Shown: positions 62,596-64,000 of the stretch, in pieces
How positions within the stretch are numbered: position 1 is the stretch's first letter
Layout of the letters: every line of letters begins with the position of its first letter
Source of the DNA: Flavobacterium jejuense
GTDB taxonomy: Bacteria; Bacteroidota; Bacteroidia; Flavobacteriales; Flavobacteriaceae
Assembly (NCBI RefSeq): GCF_006491595.2
Contig: NZ_VEVQ02000001.1
Coordinates: 496,001 to 560,000 of the forward strand
Reading direction: 5' to 3'
Length of the DNA: 64,000 nt
The notes under the pieces: model-generated
Database searches by the model: none
What the model was told of the DNA's origin: nothing
Seen by the model: only the letters and a program-made list of their open reading frames with translations
Made by a program: the position numbers and the translations under genes

Positions 62596-63891
62596 ATGAA
62601 AACGACAACATTCATCCTTTATTTTTTATTCTTTGGAATTATTGGCTACAGCCAAGTAGAAACCAAAGTAATTATTGTAGATTTGAGTAAACCACACATA
62701 AAGAGTGTTTTAATTTGCAAGGATTCATCTGGAGAAGTAGCAAATCCTCCTTGTGATAATGTTGATAGTAGCAAATGGCTATCTGTCCAATCTAAAGATA
62801 TGATTTCCATTAAACTAATTAATGGAAATCCTTTAAAATTTGATTATAAGATTGATACAAAAAATATCATTTTTTATAATGATAATGTAGATAATAATTT
62901 AAATCAAATAATTAGTGAAATTGAAAGACTATCAATTGCGCCTAGTATAGCTTATGCAGTTCCCATGGGAACAATTCAAAATATTGTTGATACTAATAAT
63001 CGATTGTTTATTAGTATTAATGAATTAAATATTGAAGTAGATACTTTTTATGAAACTTTGAAGCAAAAAAAGGTTCTTACAGAAGAGGATTATATAGATA
63101 GGAGTGTTGAATTGTTAAAAGAAAGTAAAAATATTTTAAAAGAAACTTATGAAAATGATAATGAGCTCCAATCATTTGTAAAGGATCCAAATTATAATGA
63201 CGTTAAAAAAGTAGCAATTGCTAATAAGAATATGGCTGCAAAAAGTGTTGATAATATAATAAATAAATTATACTCAATAAATTTAGATAGTTATACTTTA
63301 CCAATTGACATTCAAGGTCAAAATATTGATGCCATAGAATTTAAATTGAAACGATTTGATAAAGAAACAAAAGAAGAAGATATCAATTTTGCATCGAAAC
63401 CTTATAATATTTGGATTAAAGGTGGTTTAAAAATAGATGTTAGTGCTGGATTATTTTTTAGTTCACTCTATGATTACGAATTTGACAAAAGAGATGATTT
63501 AAGTACTTCTGGAAACAAAATTATAACCTTAAAGAATAAAGGAGAATATGATTTGGCATTTGGTTCTATGATTAATACATATGTTCGTATGAATTCTTGG
63601 GTAGTGCCAACTCTTAATTTTGGTGCGGCATTAACTCAAAATGAGAAATTACAAGTACTTTTCGGTGGTGGACTTATATTAGGAAAGCAAGAACGAATTA
63701 TTCTTACTGCTGGTATTTCTATGGGAAAAGTAGAAAGAATTGCTGATTCTTATAGTGTAGGAGAATCCTATAACCTTGGAGATTCTGGCACTATCCCTAC
63801 ACAAAGCGAGTTTAAATTTGGAAACTTTTTTGGAATAACCTATAATTTATCTAAGGTTAAGAAAATAAGTTTGGATAAAGGAATAGAATAA
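62596..63891 (+). CDS. Secreted/outer-membrane protein, unknown function
   Basis: Signal peptide MKTTTFILYFLFFGIIGYSQ. A middle region of charged helices (about 100-250) is followed by a beta-rich C-terminal region (WIKGGLKIDVSAGLFFSSLYDYEF to FGITYNLSKVKKISLDKGIE) with alternating hydrophobic strands such as VLFGGGLILGKQERIILTAGISMG. It is likely a small outer-membrane barrel with a periplasmic helical part. Second gene of the unit starting at 61830. Confidence 0.7.
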   Translation: MKTTTFILYFLFFGIIGYSQVETKVIIVDLSKPHIKSVLICKDSSGEVANPPCDNVDSSKWLSVQSKDMISIKLINGNPLKFDYKIDTKNIIFYNDNVDNNLNQIISEIERLSIAPSIAYAVPMGTIQNIVDTNNRLFISINELNIEVDTFYETLKQKKVLTEEDYIDRSVELLKESKNILKETYENDNELQSFVKDPNYNDVKKVAIANKNMAAKSVDNIINKLYSINLDSYTLPIDIQGQNIDAIEFKLKRFDKETKEEDINFASKPYNIWIKGGLKIDVSAGLFFSSLYDYEFDKRDDLSTSGNKIITLKNKGEYDLAFGSMINTYVRMNSWVVPTLNFGAALTQNEKLQVLFGGGLILGKQERIILTAGISMGKVERIADSYSVGESYNLGDSGTIPTQSEFKFGNFFGITYNLSKVKKISLDKGIE

Positions 63892-63913
63892 ACATTCCAT
63901 TATTATTAATCAC

Positions 63914-63961
63914 AAAACCCACTCCTACGTAAAATAATTACGCAGGAGTGGTTTTACTTTG
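63914..63961. promoter_or_regulatory. Island operator within a long hairpin at the window edge
   Basis: Palindrome ACGTAAAATAATTACGC (63927-63943), 10 bases, -7 box TTACTTTG (63954-63961). The palindrome is extended by CCACTCCT/AGGAGTGG and outer AAAACC/GGTTTT, so it can also terminate the upstream gene. The regulated gene lies outside the window. Confidence 0.7.
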
Positions 63962-64000
63962 TACCATAATCTAATAGTACTTAACTATTGCTTTGAAAAC

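Overview
The window is chromosomal DNA from a low-GC member of the Flavobacteriaceae (phylum Bacteroidota). This follows from the SusC/SusD pair, the type IX secretion proteins (PorP/SprF-like, PorE-like, type A and type B sorting domains), promoters of the TTG-N19-21-TAnnTTTG type, and the near absence of Shine-Dalgarno sequences. No species is claimed. Nearly every base is in genes or short intergenic gaps.

Region 1 (1-39.7 kb) is mostly ordinary flavobacterial chromosome. It holds surface lipoproteins, a sensor kinase/regulator pair, a UvrD/PcrA helicase, a SusCD nutrient uptake pair, a TsaC/Sua5 tRNA-modification enzyme, two CarboxypepD-reg-like paralogues (the second frameshifted), envelope OmpA proteins, a glycosyltransferase and holA. 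It also has a PorE-PorP-adhesin operon, a type A T9SS cargo protein, an EttA ABC-F ATPase, two tandem hybrid histidine kinases, a RhlE-type helicase and a formimidoylglutamase.

Region 2 (39.7-57.2 kb) is the striking part: an RNA damage, quality-control and repair island. It has a WYL regulator and an HD hydrolase facing a TROVE/Ro60 protein. An array of six Y-RNA-like elements follows, at least two of them carrying circularly permuted tRNA mimics. Next come a reverse transcriptase-nitrilase fusion (DRT1/UG type), Hen1 3'-terminal RNA methyltransferase, a stand-alone Pnkp-type RNA ligase and a polynucleotide kinase-phosphatase. After a C39-like lipoprotein there is a T4 Rnl1-like RNA ligase, a DUF434-type protein, an unknown protein and a zinc-ribbon SDR-fold protein. 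Three tRNA-shaped elements, a small basic protein and a TatD nuclease close the island. Six copies of a 17-bp palindrome (ACGYAAAATARTTRCGY), plus one degenerate copy, sit 10-11 bases before a -7 box. They are at the heads of these transcription units and again at the right edge of the window, so the island looks like one regulon that continues outside. The WYL protein is the obvious candidate regulator (inference).

Region 3 (57.2-63.9 kb) is a second regulatory cassette. A four-gene operon on the minus strand (LuxR-type response regulator, two unknown proteins, histidine kinase) faces unknown plus-strand genes. All three promoters carry the same ATCACCCGAAAGGGTAAT element exactly 21 bases from the -7 box. 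The promoter region has been duplicated together with a relic of the regulator gene's 5' end.
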